DNA of 64,000 nucleotides from Hyphomonas sp. (GCF_016125515.1 NZ_WGLO01000001.1:186001-250000); one strand, 5' to 3'; numbered from the stretch's first letter, positions 1 to 11,054 are shown. The notes: a model not told the origin generated them from the letters alone. A program made the numbers and translations.

Positions 1-926
1 TTCTCCTGATAGGGCAGGTAGCAACCTTCCTGCACCATCATCATCCGCGGCACGGGCAAGCCGGTCTGCGGGTCAGGCTCCGGCAGCAGGCGGCGGAAGA
101 AGGTCTTGTCCTCGAAGAAGAACATTAGCCGCGATACCGGCATCACAAGCCCCGGGACTTCGATGAACGGCGCTTCGGACACCAGCGCCGCAAAGGTCGG
201 CTCCAGCGTGGCCACCGGCTTTGCCGCAGGACGTGCCGCCCTCAGCTTGCCGAACAGGTCGCTCGCATCGGCGTCGAACACGTCGCGCACATATTGCCAG
301 AAGCTCTGCGTCTTTCCGCTGTCACCTTTCACCTTGATCCGGTCGAGCGGGGCGAGGCCGGTCACCGCATCGGTCGGACGGATCGACGGGCTGCCCGCCG
401 GACGTTCGGAGGCTGAGAACTCCTTAGGCGCTGCTAGTTTCTGGATAAGCGACAGAAAATAGAAGTCGCCCGGTGTGTGATCGTAGTTGTAACGGAAGGA
501 CAGGTGATAGCCGATGGCGCCATTGGCGTGCGTGTACCAGAACCGCCGCACACGGATCAGCCGCGTCTTGCCGAGGCCGGGAGGCGTGGCGATGAAGCGG
601 CGTCCTTCGGTCGTCCACTCGATCTCGTTGGGCGCCGTGAACTCCAGGAATTCCCCCGCACGCGGGCACAGCGTGTCGAGCAGGAAATCGTCCACCGCGC
701 CGAGGCGTTCACGGTCTGCGATGTCGTTGAACAGCGGCTCCACGGCGTCGCGCAGGCGCTTGCTGCCGCGATAGCCCGGCTGGAAGGCCCGCAACGTGTC
801 CGGGTCCAGGGGGCGGCCCAGTGCCGCGCGCACTTTCTTGTCGATGATGTAGAGCGACAGCGTGAAATAGAGCGAGCGGTCTTCGCATTCCTCGAAGTCG
901 TCGCGCCTGGCTGTCTCAGCTGTCAT
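1..926 (-). CDS. Conserved protein of unknown function, 3' end cut by window
   Basis: Open reading frame of 308 codons running off the left edge, so the C-terminus is missing. The start is an ATG with a GAGGGG Shine-Dalgarno a few bases upstream. The visible protein begins MTAETARRDDFEECEDRSLY; it is soluble, without signal peptide or membrane segment, and rich in aromatic residues (for example RFWYTHANG, FRYNYDH, LMFFFEDKTFFRR). I do not recognise the family. It is followed on the same strand, 29 bp upstream of its start, by the GNAT-like gene, so the two are probably one transcript with the GNAT-like gene first. Confidence 0.75.
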   Translation of the reverse strand, partial: MTAETARRDDFEECEDRSLYFTLSLYIIDKKVRAALGRPLDPDTLRAFQPGYRGSKRLRDAVEPLFNDIADRERLGAVDDFLLDTLCPRAGEFLEFTAPNEIEWTTEGRRFIATPPGLGKTRLIRVRRFWYTHANGAIGYHLSFRYNYDHTPGDFYFLSLIQKLAAPKEFSASERPAGSPSIRPTDAVTGLAPLDRIKVKGDSGKTQSFWQYVRDVFDADASDLFGKLRAARPAAKPVATLEPTFAALVSEAPFIEVPGLVMPVSRLMFFFEDKTFFRRLLPEPDPQTGLPVPRMMMVQEGCYLPYQE

Positions 927-955
927 CTCAGTCCCCTCGTTCGTCCCCGCCGGCG

Positions 956-1852
956 TCAGGCCGGCATCCCTCGGTCCAGGCGCACGCGCGCCGCCTCGGC
1001 AAAGATCTGCCCGAACCCGGTCAGCGCGACCCGCTCGCCCGCCTTACACGCGGCTTGCAGCCGCTGCAGCTGCGCCGCCGCCACGGGCGACTGCATCGGA
1101 TCCTCGCCCTTCAACACCGTAACGCCGAAGAAGCGCCGCATGTGCGCCTGCAGGAGGCAGGCATCGAGGCTGTCGCCCGGCGCGCCCAAAACGCCCAACA
1201 GCAGATCGGCGTCGGCCGTCTGCTGCGCCGAGAGGGGCGGCTGGCGATAGGGCAGGTCGAGGATGCGCGCGCCCCGCCGCTCCCATATGCGCAGCCGGTC
1301 CACCTGGTCGAGACCTGCATGGGCGCTGTCCAGCGCATAGTCTTCCGGGGCCATTTTCACCGGGTCGTTCATCTCGATGAACACCAGCGGCTCCGGCGCT
1401 TCGCCCGGCCAGTCGAAGGATGCCTTCGCTTCGCGGCGCACGACGTCAACGAGGCGCGAGAAATGCCCGCGCCGGCGCTCGCCCGCGTCCACAAATATGT
1501 AGCTCAGCGAAACGGTCAGGTCCGCGCCGTCGCCGGCAAAAGCGATGAAGTTCGCCGCGCCCAGCAAGCGCCCCGCCTCGCCTTCGGTGACGAGAATCAC
1601 GATTTCGCGGTAGGGCCCGTAGAGCGCGCTGAGGCGGGCATAGGCGTCCCCCTCATTCAGCGCGAGACAGGCCTTGAACCCGCTGAGGTCTTCCTTTTCG
1701 TCCTCAAGGATGAAGGCGGCGTCATAGGCCTTGAAAAAGCGCAGGAGGCGGGGATCGTTCTCCCCGGTGAACATATGCATGAACACCCCGTTGCCGAGGT
1801 CTTCACAGCGGTCGCGGCCAGATAGGGCAGTCACGGTCATCGCCGCGATCAC
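956..1852 (-). CDS. GNAT-like acyltransferase-fold protein
   Basis: 298-aa protein. The centre (about residues 70-165) has a GNAT-like layout: two beta-rich stretches (REIVILVTEGEAGRLLGAAN and LTVSLSYIFVDAGERRRG) in which the second ends in an acetyl-CoA-loop-like RRRGHFSRL. The motif is looser than classic Q/RxxGxG/A, so the enzyme assignment is an inference and the substrate is unknown. An internal ATG at codon 5 is an alternative start. It is divergent from the hydrolase-OmpA gene and likely heads the transcript that includes the unknown gene downstream. Confidence 0.6.
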   Translation of the reverse strand: MIAAMTVTALSGRDRCEDLGNGVFMHMFTGENDPRLLRFFKAYDAAFILEDEKEDLSGFKACLALNEGDAYARLSALYGPYREIVILVTEGEAGRLLGAANFIAFAGDGADLTVSLSYIFVDAGERRRGHFSRLVDVVRREAKASFDWPGEAPEPLVFIEMNDPVKMAPEDYALDSAHAGLDQVDRLRIWERRGARILDLPYRQPPLSAQQTADADLLLGVLGAPGDSLDACLLQAHMRRFFGVTVLKGEDPMQSPVAAAQLQRLQAACKAGERVALTGFGQIFAEAARVRLDRGMPA

Positions 1853-1963
1853 GTCGCATGACCGGCCGATCTGTCAACGGCTTTTTGAACACGCGCCCTG
1901 GCAAGACTTGTATTGCAGGAAAGCCTGTGATGTCTCGGCAGCGCAGCAACGTGGTGGGCACTC

Positions 1964-3781
1964 ATGCGGCGGATACTCCTGGTCCTTGTCCTGATCCTGA
2001 TCGCCGGCGGCGGCGCGGTCGCAGCCTATTTCCAGTTTCAGCCTAGGCCGACCAAACACCACCCTCGCTTCGGCACCGATTGCGTCCAGTTGCTGACGCC
2101 GGCTAACGCAAATGCCGTGGAATGCGTCCGCGTGCTGTTCGGCACGAACCGCGAAATGGTGCTGACCGGCCTTGAGCCCGGCCTCGCTGAAGAGGTCGAC
2201 ACGAAGGATGTTCTCTCCACCGATGTGAAGCGGCTGCAATTTGGCCGCGCCGATGTCTGGCTGCCCAGGCTCGTGGAGGAGGGCGGCTCGCGCGATCGCG
2301 GTGAAACGCCGATCCTCAACGGCCCGGCGCCGCAAGACCCCGGCGAACTCGCGAAATACGTGTTCCTTACACGCATCACCAAGGCAGGCAGCGAGGCCTT
2401 CCTGGCCGAAATGGATGACGCCCTCAAAGACCGCAATTCCGACTCGGTCCTGTTGTTCGTGCACGGCTTCAACACGCCGTTCGAGGATGCGCTGATCCGG
2501 TCCGCCCAGCTGTCGGTGGACCTGTCGCGCCGAAATGTCTTCGATGTCGGCGTGCCGGTCCTGTTCAGCTGGCCCTCGGCCGGACAGGTCTCGCTCGAGG
2601 ACTATCGCGGCGACCAGGACCGTTCCATCGCGGCCGCGCCCTATCTCGAACAATTCCTCGACGTGATTACCGACAATGCGGAGATCCACCGCATCAACAT
2701 CATCGCCCATTCGATGGGCAACCGCATCCTCACGCAGGCGCTGGAATCCTACGCCGGCGACTATCTGGAGCGGCACGGGCGCGACGATCTCGAATTCCGC
2801 ATCATCCTCGTTGCTGCCGATGTCGACCGCGACATCTTCGAGGCGACCACCGGCATCCTCGACAACCTGCAGGCCAACGTCACAATCTACACGTCCGACG
2901 CCGACCGCGCGCTGCACGTTTCCGAGATCGTCAACAGCAAGCTGCGCCTCGGCGACACCAATGGCGACAAGCCCTTCATCCGCGCCAATCCCTACTACCA
3001 GACCGTCGATGCCACCGGCATTGCCACCGAACTCTTCGGCGTCGGCCACAACTATTATTCCGACAACCCGTTCATCCTGGGCGACATCGTCTGCGCGCTC
3101 GCCGAGGCCAATCCCGAGCTGCGCGCGTTGGAGCGGCGACGCTATGGCGGCGTGCCGGACGGGCTTGAATATTTTCGTGTGAACGCGGCTGTCGCGCCCG
3201 TCAACCAGGATTGCTCGCTCTACCGCACGGCATTCCCGCCGGGCACCGACCGAAGCGCCGCAGCCACGCCCGCCTCTGTGCCCGCCGAACAGGCGCCTGA
3301 GATGATGGAAGAAAGCGCGCCGCCGGAAGTGATGATGGAAGTGCCTGATGAGGCCGTCGTTCCAGCGCCCGAGCCGGACCTTGCCCCCGTGCCGTTGCCC
3401 CGCATGTCGCCGCCTCCGGCGCCGCCGGCTGCGCCGGTCACGCGTGCGCCTGTGCAGCTCATCCTGTCGGTGGAAGACCGTGAGGCCTTCATCACCGAGG
3501 CGCAATACCGTGAACAGGTCCTCGTCCCGCTCGGCGCTGCGCTGCTGGAGCAAGTGGTGATCGAGGCGCATACGGACAGTGTCGGCGACGCTGAAGCAAA
3601 CCGCGCGCTCAGCCAGCGCTGGGCGTTCACGATGCGCGACTGGCTCGTGATGGACGGTGTCGATCCAGCCATCATTACCGCTCAGGGTTATGGCGAAGAC
3701 AGGCCGCTCGTCGATGTGCCGGATGAAACCGCCGAGCCACGCAATCAGCGCATCGAGATCACGATCTATTACGCTCAGTAA
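1964..3781 (+). CDS. Membrane-anchored alpha/beta hydrolase (DUF900) fused to OmpA-like domain
   Basis: 605 aa. Residues 4-24 form an uncleaved N-terminal membrane anchor or signal. Residues about 55-380 match the DUF900 alpha/beta hydrolase layout: LLFVHGFN at 163-170, nucleophile elbow IAHSMGN with Ser250, likely acid around Asp286-288 (ADVDRD) and a candidate His362 (GHNYYSD). A Pro/Ala/Glu-rich linker (about 425-490) follows. Residues about 500-600 form an OmpA/MotB-type peptidoglycan-binding domain (EAHTDSVGD, NRALSQRWA, GYGEDRP, NQRIEI). The protein probably sits in the periplasm, tied to the wall, hydrolysing an unknown ester or thioester. Its Shine-Dalgarno is weak. Both halves are recognisable; the substrate is not. 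Confidence 0.85.
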   Translation: MRRILLVLVLILIAGGGAVAAYFQFQPRPTKHHPRFGTDCVQLLTPANANAVECVRVLFGTNREMVLTGLEPGLAEEVDTKDVLSTDVKRLQFGRADVWLPRLVEEGGSRDRGETPILNGPAPQDPGELAKYVFLTRITKAGSEAFLAEMDDALKDRNSDSVLLFVHGFNTPFEDALIRSAQLSVDLSRRNVFDVGVPVLFSWPSAGQVSLEDYRGDQDRSIAAAPYLEQFLDVITDNAEIHRINIIAHSMGNRILTQALESYAGDYLERHGRDDLEFRIILVAADVDRDIFEATTGILDNLQANVTIYTSDADRALHVSEIVNSKLRLGDTNGDKPFIRANPYYQTVDATGIATELFGVGHNYYSDNPFILGDIVCALAEANPELRALERRRYGGVPDGLEYFRVNAAVAPVNQDCSLYRTAFPPGTDRSAAATPASVPAEQAPEMMEESAPPEVMMEVPDEAVVPAPEPDLAPVPLPRMSPPPAPPAAPVTRAPVQLILSVEDREAFITEAQYREQVLVPLGAALLEQVVIEAHTDSVGDAEANRALSQRWAFTMRDWLVMDGVDPAIITAQGYGEDRPLVDVPDETAEPRNQRIEITIYYAQ

Positions 3782-3806
3782 GCGGATCTTGCAGAAGGAG
3801 ACTGCC

Positions 3807-4763
3807 TTGTCGTCGCGCCATCTTGTCGATCCGGAACTTCTGCCTTTTCTGGAGGCCTTTCCGACGCTGACCCTGTCTGCAGACAACATCGCCGCGGTTC
3901 GCGCCGCGCGCATGAGCCTGCTGGGCCAACTTCCACCTTTGCCCGACTCGGTCGAGGTGACGGAGTTGCGCGTGCCGGGCCCGGAAGGTGCGCCAGAGGT
4001 GCGGGTGAAACTCTTCCGCAAGAAGGAGGGCGCCGCCCTCCGCCCGGCGATCCTGCACCTGCATGGCGGCGGCTATGTTCTCGGCAGTCCGGATTTCTCG
4101 GCGCCGTTCTGCGCGCAGTGGGCGGCCACGTTCGATGCGGTCGTGGTGGCACCTGCCTACCGGCTTGGTCCGGAGACGAGCTATCCCGGCAATGTCGAGG
4201 ACGCCTATGCCACGCTCGCCTGGGCGGTTAAGTCGGCGGATGCGCTAGGCATCGACACGGGCCGCATTGCGGTGGCAGGGGAGAGCGCTGGCGGTGGTCT
4301 CGCCGCAAGCCTTGCCCTGCTCGTGCGCGACCGGGGCGAATACAGCTTTTGTCACCAGCAGCTGATCTTCCCGATGATCGACGACCGCACGGCCATCCGC
4401 ACAGATCTTTCGCCGATGTATGGCGAATTCGTCTGGAACAACCGGTCAAACCATTTCGGCTGGGAAAGCCTGCTCGGTCAGCCGCCCGGCAGCGAAGGCG
4501 TCTCGTCCTACGCAGCGGCGGCGCGCGCAGAAAGCCTCAAGGGCCTCCCGCCGGTTTTCATGGCAACGGGCGCACTTGATCTGTTTACGGAAGAAAATCT
4601 CGACTATGCCAAGCGCCTGATGGCGGACGGCGTGCCGGTCGAATTACACGTCTATCCGGGCGCCCCGCATGGCTTCATGCAATGGATGAAGGCCGGCGTG
4701 TCGAAAACCTATGCCCGCGACGCCATGGCAGCCATGGCGCGCGGGTTGAAGGTGCCGGTCTAG
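3807..4763 (+). CDS. HSL-family alpha/beta hydrolase (esterase/lipase)
   Basis: 318 aa from a TTG start chosen because AAGGAG lies 7 bases upstream; earlier in-frame ATGs lie inside the preceding gene. Family hallmarks are the oxyanion-hole motif HGGGY (residues 86-90) and the nucleophile motif GESAGG (Ser160). The catalytic acid is probably in GALDLFTEEN and the histidine in GAPHGFMQW near the C-terminus. The HSL group (arylacetamide deacetylase-like) hydrolyses short to medium acyl esters in the cytoplasm. It lies 25 bp after the hydrolase-OmpA gene and could be co-transcribed with it. Substrate unknown. Confidence 0.88.
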   Translation: MSSRHLVDPELLPFLEAFPTLTLSADNIAAVRAARMSLLGQLPPLPDSVEVTELRVPGPEGAPEVRVKLFRKKEGAALRPAILHLHGGGYVLGSPDFSAPFCAQWAATFDAVVVAPAYRLGPETSYPGNVEDAYATLAWAVKSADALGIDTGRIAVAGESAGGGLAASLALLVRDRGEYSFCHQQLIFPMIDDRTAIRTDLSPMYGEFVWNNRSNHFGWESLLGQPPGSEGVSSYAAAARAESLKGLPPVFMATGALDLFTEENLDYAKRLMADGVPVELHVYPGAPHGFMQWMKAGVSKTYARDAMAAMARGLKVPV

Positions 4764-4765
4764 GT

Positions 4766-5230
4766 TCAGGCTGAAGCGCGCAGCATCCAGGCTGTCTTCT
4801 CGGCAATCTGGGCGCGCTGGGTGAATAGGTCCACCGAGACCGGGTCATGCGTCTTCTCGCCGATCTTGATGCCGGCCTTCGCCGCTTTGCTGACCGCCTC
4901 ATGGCCCGCGGCAAGGTTCTTCACCATCTCCGCCGCATTGGGCACGCCCTTATCGGGTTTGATGGTCGCATGTTCCAGCATCTCTGCCGAGGAGCCAGGC
5001 GCGAAATGGCCCAGCGCACGGATACGTTCCGCAATCAGGTCCAGTGCCAGCCAGAGTTCATTATATTGCGTCATGAACATGCCGTGCAGCTCGTTGAAGC
5101 GAGGGCCGGTGACGTTCCAGTGATAGCCGTGCGTCTTGACATAAAGCGCGTAGGTTTCGCCCAGCAGCACCTTCATCGCGTCGGCCGATTGTTGTCGTGC
5201 CGCATCGCTCAGTCCAATATCAATTGACAT
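4766..5230 (-). CDS. dps: Dps family ferritin-like DNA-protection protein
   Basis: 154 aa. Dps dodecamers oxidise Fe(II) with peroxide, store the iron and shield DNA. The ferroxidase ligands are spaced exactly as in the family: His37 (THGYHWNVTGP), His49 (ELHGMF), Asp64 and Glu68 (LDLIAERI). Length fits the family. Shine-Dalgarno AAAGGA precedes the ATG. The stop lies two bases from the stop of the convergent esterase. I see no clear OxyR or Fur box in the 98 bp upstream. Confidence 0.95.
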   Translation of the reverse strand: MSIDIGLSDAARQQSADAMKVLLGETYALYVKTHGYHWNVTGPRFNELHGMFMTQYNELWLALDLIAERIRALGHFAPGSSAEMLEHATIKPDKGVPNAAEMVKNLAAGHEAVSKAAKAGIKIGEKTHDPVSVDLFTQRAQIAEKTAWMLRASA

Positions 5231-5328
5231 GCAAATATCCTTTCGAATGTCTGATCGTATGTCCCTTAGGTGGGGATCCGACCGGCGCCATTCAAATGAG
5301 TATTCTTTTAGGCCGTTATAGACTGCGT

Positions 5329-6660
<1,332 letters not shown>

Positions 6661-6766
6661 TTAGGAAAAATTTGATCGGAATATTGGGTGATCCGTAAAA
6701 TAAATCGGCCATTCTGTTAACACGGGCGACAAGCTTCAGGCCGTTGGGCTGGCCCGGAGGTTCAAA

Positions 6767-7054
6767 ATGGATGGTTTCACCTGGAAGGCGCGGATCGAAT
6801 CCGCGCTCTCGGGAGTCGGGCGTGACCTGCACGACATGGTCCGCCGCTTCGCTCAATATGTGGAAGGACTGCAGACGTCCGAGAAGCTGGTCCTCGCCGG
6901 CGTGCTGATGATGGGCATGTTTTTCCTGCTGCTGCACCACTTCCAGGGCCGCCGGGAGGGGGAGGAGGCGAGCGTGCGCTTTGTCGGCTCGATGTTCCTG
7001 TTCGTCTCGGTTGCTGCCGTCTTCGGCTGGATGGCATCAGGTCAAACGGTATAG
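6767..7054 (+). CDS. Small two-helix membrane protein, unknown function
   Basis: 95 aa with a strong GGAGG Shine-Dalgarno six bases before the ATG. The N-terminal 40 residues are amphipathic and the C-terminal half has two predicted membrane segments ([18 protein letters not shown] and [19 protein letters not shown]) separated by the charged GRREGEEAS loop. It sits 40 bp upstream of uvrC on the same strand and may share its transcript. I do not recognise the family. Confidence 0.75.
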   Translation: MDGFTWKARIESALSGVGRDLHDMVRRFAQYVEGLQTSEKLVLAGVLMMGMFFLLLHHFQGRREGEEASVRFVGSMFLFVSVAAVFGWMASGQTV

Positions 7055-7094
7055 CGCCCTTCCGGCGCCGCCCGGGGTGAACTATCTCTGGGTC

Positions 7095-8969
7095 ATGAGC
7101 GAGAATCACACCGGCGCTGCGCCCCCGCGCGGCGTCGACGTCATCAAGGATAACCTGACCCGCCTGCCGTCCAAGCCGGGCGTCTACCGCATGTTCGGCG
7201 AGGCGGACGAAGTCCTGTATGTCGGCAAGGCGCGCGACCTGAAAGCGCGGGTGTCCAACTACACCCGCATGGCCGGACACACCCAGCGCATTGCCCGCAT
7301 GATCTCGCTGACCCGGGCGATGGAATTTGTCGTCACCGAGACCGAAACCGAGGCGCTTTTGCTCGAGGCGAGCCTCGTCAAATCCCTGAAGCCGCGCTTC
7401 AACGTGCTGCTGCGCGACGACAAGTCCTTCCCCTATATCCTGATCCGCCGCAACCACGAGGCGCCGCAGATCAAGAAGTATCGCGGCAGCAAGCAGGACG
7501 AAGGGGATTATTTCGGCCCCTTCGCGAATGCCGGCGCGGTGATGCGCACGCTCGACACATTGCAGAAGGCCTTCCTGCTGCGCACCTGCGAGGACAGCGT
7601 CTACTCTGCGCGCACGCGCCCCTGCATGCTCCACCAGATCAAGCGCTGCGCGGCGCCGTGCGTCGGCCTCATCTCGACCGAGGATTATACCGAGCTTGCC
7701 AACGAAGCGGCAGACTTCCTGCGCGGCAAGGGGGCAGACCTCCAGAAACGCCTCGCGGCCGAAATGGAAACCGCTGCCGATGCGATGGATTTTGAAACCG
7801 CCGCGCGCCTGCGTGACAGAATTCGCGCGCTCGCCCATGTGCGTTCAACGCAGGATGTGAACCCCGACGGCATCGAGGAGGCGGACGTGTTCGCCATCGC
7901 GGTCGACGGCGGTGTCTCCTGCGTGCAGGTCTTCTTCATCCGCGCTGGCCAGAACTGGGGCGCGACCGTCCATTTCCCGCGCCACGAACGTGATCAGCCG
8001 GCGGAGGAAGTGCTCGCCGCCTTTCTCGTGCAATTCTACGACAAGCGCCCGCCGCCGCGCCTGATCCTCGTCAACGAGAAGCCGGAGCAGGCCGAGCTGA
8101 TCGAGGAAGCTCTCGGCCTGAAAGCCGGCCGCCGGATCGAGCTGCGCCGCCCCGAGCGCGGGGCCAAACGCGACCTGCTCACCCAGGCAGAACGCAACGC
8201 CGCCGAGGCGCTCACCCGCAAGCTCGCCGAAACCGCCAGCCAGGAGCGGCTGCTGCTCGAAGTTCAGAAAGTGTTCGAACTGCCCGAAGTCCCGGAGCGG
8301 ATCGAGGTCTACGACAACTCCCACATCCAGGGCACGAATGCCGTAGGCGGCATGATCGTCGCGGGGCCGGAAGGCTTCCGGAAGTCCGCCTATCGCAAGT
8401 TCAACATCAAGGATGCCGATCTCGTGCCGGGCGATGATTTCGGCATGATGCGCGAAGTCATGCGCCGGCGGTTTTCCCGCGCCCTGAAGGAGCGCGAAGC
8501 GGGGCAGGACCAGGACTGGCCGGACCTCGTGCTCATCGATGGCGGTCTCGGCCAGCTGAACGCCACGATCCAAACCCTCGCTGAGCTTGGTCTGACCCCG
8601 GACGATGTCACCCTCGTCTCCATCGCCAAGGGCGTCGACCGCAATGCCGGCCGCGAGCAGTTCTTCCGCCCGGGCCGCGCGCCCTTCAAGCTGCCGGAAA
8701 ACGCGCCCGTCCTCTATTACCTTCAGCGCCTGCGCGACGAGGCCCACCGCTGGGCTATCGGTGCCCACCGCCAGAAGCGCGCCGCCGAGGCCGCCCGCTC
8801 ACCGCTGGATGAGATCGAAGGCATCGGCCCGACGCGCAAGAAGGCGCTGCTGCACCATTTCGGCTCGGCCCGCGGTGTCTCCCGCGCCAAGGTCGCTGAC
8901 CTGATGCAGGTCGAAGGTGTGAACGAAGCCCTCGCCATACGCATTCACGGACATTTCAACGGCGGCTGA
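7095..8969 (+). CDS. uvrC: UvrABC excinuclease subunit C
   Basis: 624 aa from the ATG of [11 protein letters not shown]; the reading frame is open further upstream into the small membrane-protein gene but that part is not UvrC-like. UvrC makes both incisions beside a UvrB-marked lesion in nucleotide excision repair. Domains: GIY-YIG nuclease ([20 protein letters not shown], about residues 28-47), UvrB-binding UVR motif around 225-255 ([17 protein letters not shown]), RNase H-like C-terminal nuclease ([15 protein letters not shown] and [12 protein letters not shown]), and a terminal helix-hairpin-helix pair ([13 protein letters not shown]). Length is usual. Confidence 0.97.
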   Translation: MSENHTGAAPPRGVDVIKDNLTRLPSKPGVYRMFGEADEVLYVGKARDLKARVSNYTRMAGHTQRIARMISLTRAMEFVVTETETEALLLEASLVKSLKPRFNVLLRDDKSFPYILIRRNHEAPQIKKYRGSKQDEGDYFGPFANAGAVMRTLDTLQKAFLLRTCEDSVYSARTRPCMLHQIKRCAAPCVGLISTEDYTELANEAADFLRGKGADLQKRLAAEMETAADAMDFETAARLRDRIRALAHVRSTQDVNPDGIEEADVFAIAVDGGVSCVQVFFIRAGQNWGATVHFPRHERDQPAEEVLAAFLVQFYDKRPPPRLILVNEKPEQAELIEEALGLKAGRRIELRRPERGAKRDLLTQAERNAAEALTRKLAETASQERLLLEVQKVFELPEVPERIEVYDNSHIQGTNAVGGMIVAGPEGFRKSAYRKFNIKDADLVPGDDFGMMREVMRRRFSRALKEREAGQDQDWPDLVLIDGGLGQLNATIQTLAELGLTPDDVTLVSIAKGVDRNAGREQFFRPGRAPFKLPENAPVLYYLQRLRDEAHRWAIGAHRQKRAAEAARSPLDEIEGIGPTRKKALLHHFGSARGVSRAKVADLMQVEGVNEALAIRIHGHFNGG

Positions 8970-8983
8970 TCTGCGGCAAGCCG

Positions 8984-9595
8984 TCAGCCTGCGGACGGGT
9001 AGGCCTGCGCCGCCTTCGCCGCAAGATAACTGTCCATCAGCAAAACCAATTCGTCTTCCAGCGCATCCGGTGCCAGTTTGAGTTCAGGCTCCGCCGCCGC
9101 CGAGCGCAACAGGCAGATAACAGCATGGGTCAGCACGAAGGCGGTCTCCTTCGTCATCTCGAAACCGAACTCCCGCCGGCCGCTCAGCGAGTCGAAGAAC
9201 ATCGCGTGCTGTTCGCTGAGCACGGATTCACCTCGCGTCCGGAACAGGGCATCGGACAGCGCAATCCGGGTCGTCGGCGATCCGGCGATGCCGGACATGA
9301 TCGCCTTCACGATGGCGCGCATCGAGCTGGTTTCCGGCGATTCCAGGATGATGTTGGTGATGCGCTCCCGCGTCGCTTCGGCCTGGCGCTGGCCCATTGC
9401 AGCGAGGATCGCCTCGCGGTCCTCGAAATACTGGTAGAGCGTGCCGATGCTGACGCCGGCCCGTTCGGCGATCAGGTTTGTGGTCAGGCGGGCTTCGCCG
9501 TCCTGTTCCAGAATCTGAAACGCCGCCTCTAAAACCGCATTGACGGTCGCCTGCGCGCGGGCCTGTTTGGGGTTTCGTCTTTTCTTTTCAGTCAC
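8984..9595 (-). CDS. TetR-family transcriptional regulator
   Basis: 203 aa. The N-terminal DNA-binding domain (about residues 15-60) is clear: TVNAVLEAAFQILEQ, then LIAERAGVSIGTLYQYF, the TetR recognition helix. The C-terminal ligand domain has no recognisable specificity. It is divergent from the DUF2236 oxygenase gene across 113 bp, which is the usual arrangement of a TetR repressor and its target. That space holds a perfect palindrome GCACCGGTGC. Regulation of the neighbour is an inference. Confidence 0.93.
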   Translation of the reverse strand: MTEKKRRNPKQARAQATVNAVLEAAFQILEQDGEARLTTNLIAERAGVSIGTLYQYFEDREAILAAMGQRQAEATRERITNIILESPETSSMRAIVKAIMSGIAGSPTTRIALSDALFRTRGESVLSEQHAMFFDSLSGRREFGFEMTKETAFVLTHAVICLLRSAAAEPELKLAPDALEDELVLLMDSYLAAKAAQAYPSAG

Positions 9596-9672
9596 TTATG
9601 CGTCTCCGCCGACGCCCACCCGTGTTTCTGCTTATGCGAGTGGAAAATCTGAGGATTACTTACATTATTGCA

Positions 9673-9682
9673 GCACCGGTGC
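9673..9682. promoter_or_regulatory. Candidate operator palindrome between tetR and DUF2236 genes
   Basis: Perfect 10-bp palindrome GCACCGGTGC, 26 bp upstream of the oxygenase start and inside the shared divergent intergenic space. A TetR dimer would need such a symmetric site. An AT-rich stretch (TTACTTACATTATT) just before it could supply promoter elements. The sequence is short and could be chance in GC-rich DNA. Confidence 0.3.
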
Positions 9683-9708
9683 CAATCCCGTGCGCCAGAG
9701 GAGTCAGG

Positions 9709-11043
9709 ATGCAGGTTTCGCTCGAACATGTCCGCCAGCGCATTGCGTTCCAGAAGGACGCCTTGCCGGTGATGTATGGCGAGGTCGATTTTTCGGCAAC
9801 GCCGGAGCGCTACACCGACGACATCTCGGTCTCCTCGATGGCGGCCTATGCGGACCGGTTCCCGCCGCCGCCTGCCGATATGGTTGAGCGTGTAAAGGCC
9901 TATACGATGCTGGGCGATGTCACCGCAGACGCCTATGCCGCGCTGATCCCGAAATACGGTTTCCGCCGGCTCGTCGGCATGCTGCAGCAGGCCTGCGAGC
10001 GGGGCGTCGAGGCGGTGGCCGATGCGCCGCCCGAACTCGTCGCCCTGATCCGCGAGATGGAGGCGAAGCCGGCCTGGCTCGACATGGACCTCGTGCGCCG
10101 CGGCGCGGAACTGAACCGCCTGCCGATGGCCATCTTTGCCCCCTGGACCATCCGGGGCGCTTTCCTGGCCACCTTCATGAACAAGTATACAGCGCTGCCC
10201 ATGGCGCTGACCGGCACCTTGTCCAACACGACCGCCGCCAAGCGCGTCAACGAAACCGCCACCTTCTTCACAGTTACCACATTGCCCGGCGCGCTGGAGC
10301 CGCGCGGGGAGGGGTTCAAGGCGGCGGCCATGGTGCGTCTGATGCACTCGATGGTGCGCTTCAACGTGCTGCGCGGCATGAGCGGCTGGGACAAGTCCGT
10401 CTACGGAATACCAATTCCGCAGGTCGACCAGATGCCCGCCGGCCTGATCGATGTGTTCCTGCTCGCCTATAAGATGAAGGAAGAAGGCCGCACCGAATTC
10501 ACGGAGGACGAGCGCGCCCGCGTCGAATTCAGCCGCTATCGCTGCGTCCTGCTCGGCCTGCCGGAAGACCTGCTGATGGATACGCCGCAAGGCATCATCG
10601 ACATCATGAATGCCCGCAGCGCCTCGATCCGCCAGGGCTTCGACGACGCAACCTGCGGCGAACTGGTGCGCGCCACCATGGCCGCCTATCTGCCGCCCGA
10701 TCGCTCACTCGGTAACCGCATCCGAAATACGCTCGAAGGCCGCGTGGCCCGCCTCGTGCTGGTCAAGAATTTCCTGGGCGGCAATGCCCAGGCCGCCCGC
10801 GACATGGGCGTGCCCGTCGGCCCGGTGGACTATGCCATCGGTATCGTCATCCTCTCGATGATCACGCTCAAGACCGCGTTCTACAGTCTCGCACTGAAGA
10901 CACCCGGCCTGAAGGATCTGGCCGACCGGCGCCTGGTCGCGAAGATCCGCCGGCTGCTGCGGCGCTACGGCAATGCCGAGTTCACCACCAATGCCGAAGC
11001 CTACCGTCCCGCGCCCGGTGCGGTCGCTGTTAAGCCTGGTTAA
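9709..11043 (+). CDS. DUF2236 / MpaB-like (latex-clearing-protein family) oxygenase
   Basis: 444 aa. The start is the ATG preceded by AGAGGAG; an in-frame ATG 111 bp upstream lies next to the tetR start and is not credible. The core motif AAAMVRLMHSMVRFNVLRG (about residue 210) is the conserved Arg-His block of the DUF2236 family, which includes rubber oxygenase Lcp and fungal MpaB, where the histidine binds haem. Members are oxygenases or oxidative enzymes of unknown substrate in most bacteria. The C-terminus has a hydrophobic segment (YAIGIVILSMITLKTAFYSL). Control by the divergent TetR protein is likely. Confidence 0.85.
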   Translation: MQVSLEHVRQRIAFQKDALPVMYGEVDFSATPERYTDDISVSSMAAYADRFPPPPADMVERVKAYTMLGDVTADAYAALIPKYGFRRLVGMLQQACERGVEAVADAPPELVALIREMEAKPAWLDMDLVRRGAELNRLPMAIFAPWTIRGAFLATFMNKYTALPMALTGTLSNTTAAKRVNETATFFTVTTLPGALEPRGEGFKAAAMVRLMHSMVRFNVLRGMSGWDKSVYGIPIPQVDQMPAGLIDVFLLAYKMKEEGRTEFTEDERARVEFSRYRCVLLGLPEDLLMDTPQGIIDIMNARSASIRQGFDDATCGELVRATMAAYLPPDRSLGNRIRNTLEGRVARLVLVKNFLGGNAQAARDMGVPVGPVDYAIGIVILSMITLKTAFYSLALKTPGLKDLADRRLVAKIRRLLRRYGNAEFTTNAEAYRPAPGAVAVKPG

Positions 11044-11054
11044 GGATTGAGGGG

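Noticed and set aside
1874-4021. Long 715-codon open frame on the minus strand, antisense to the hydrolase-OmpA gene
   Set aside because: GC-rich third positions leave stop-free antisense frames; the sequence is low-complexity His/Arg/Asp and no domain is visible, whereas the + strand frame has clear motifs.
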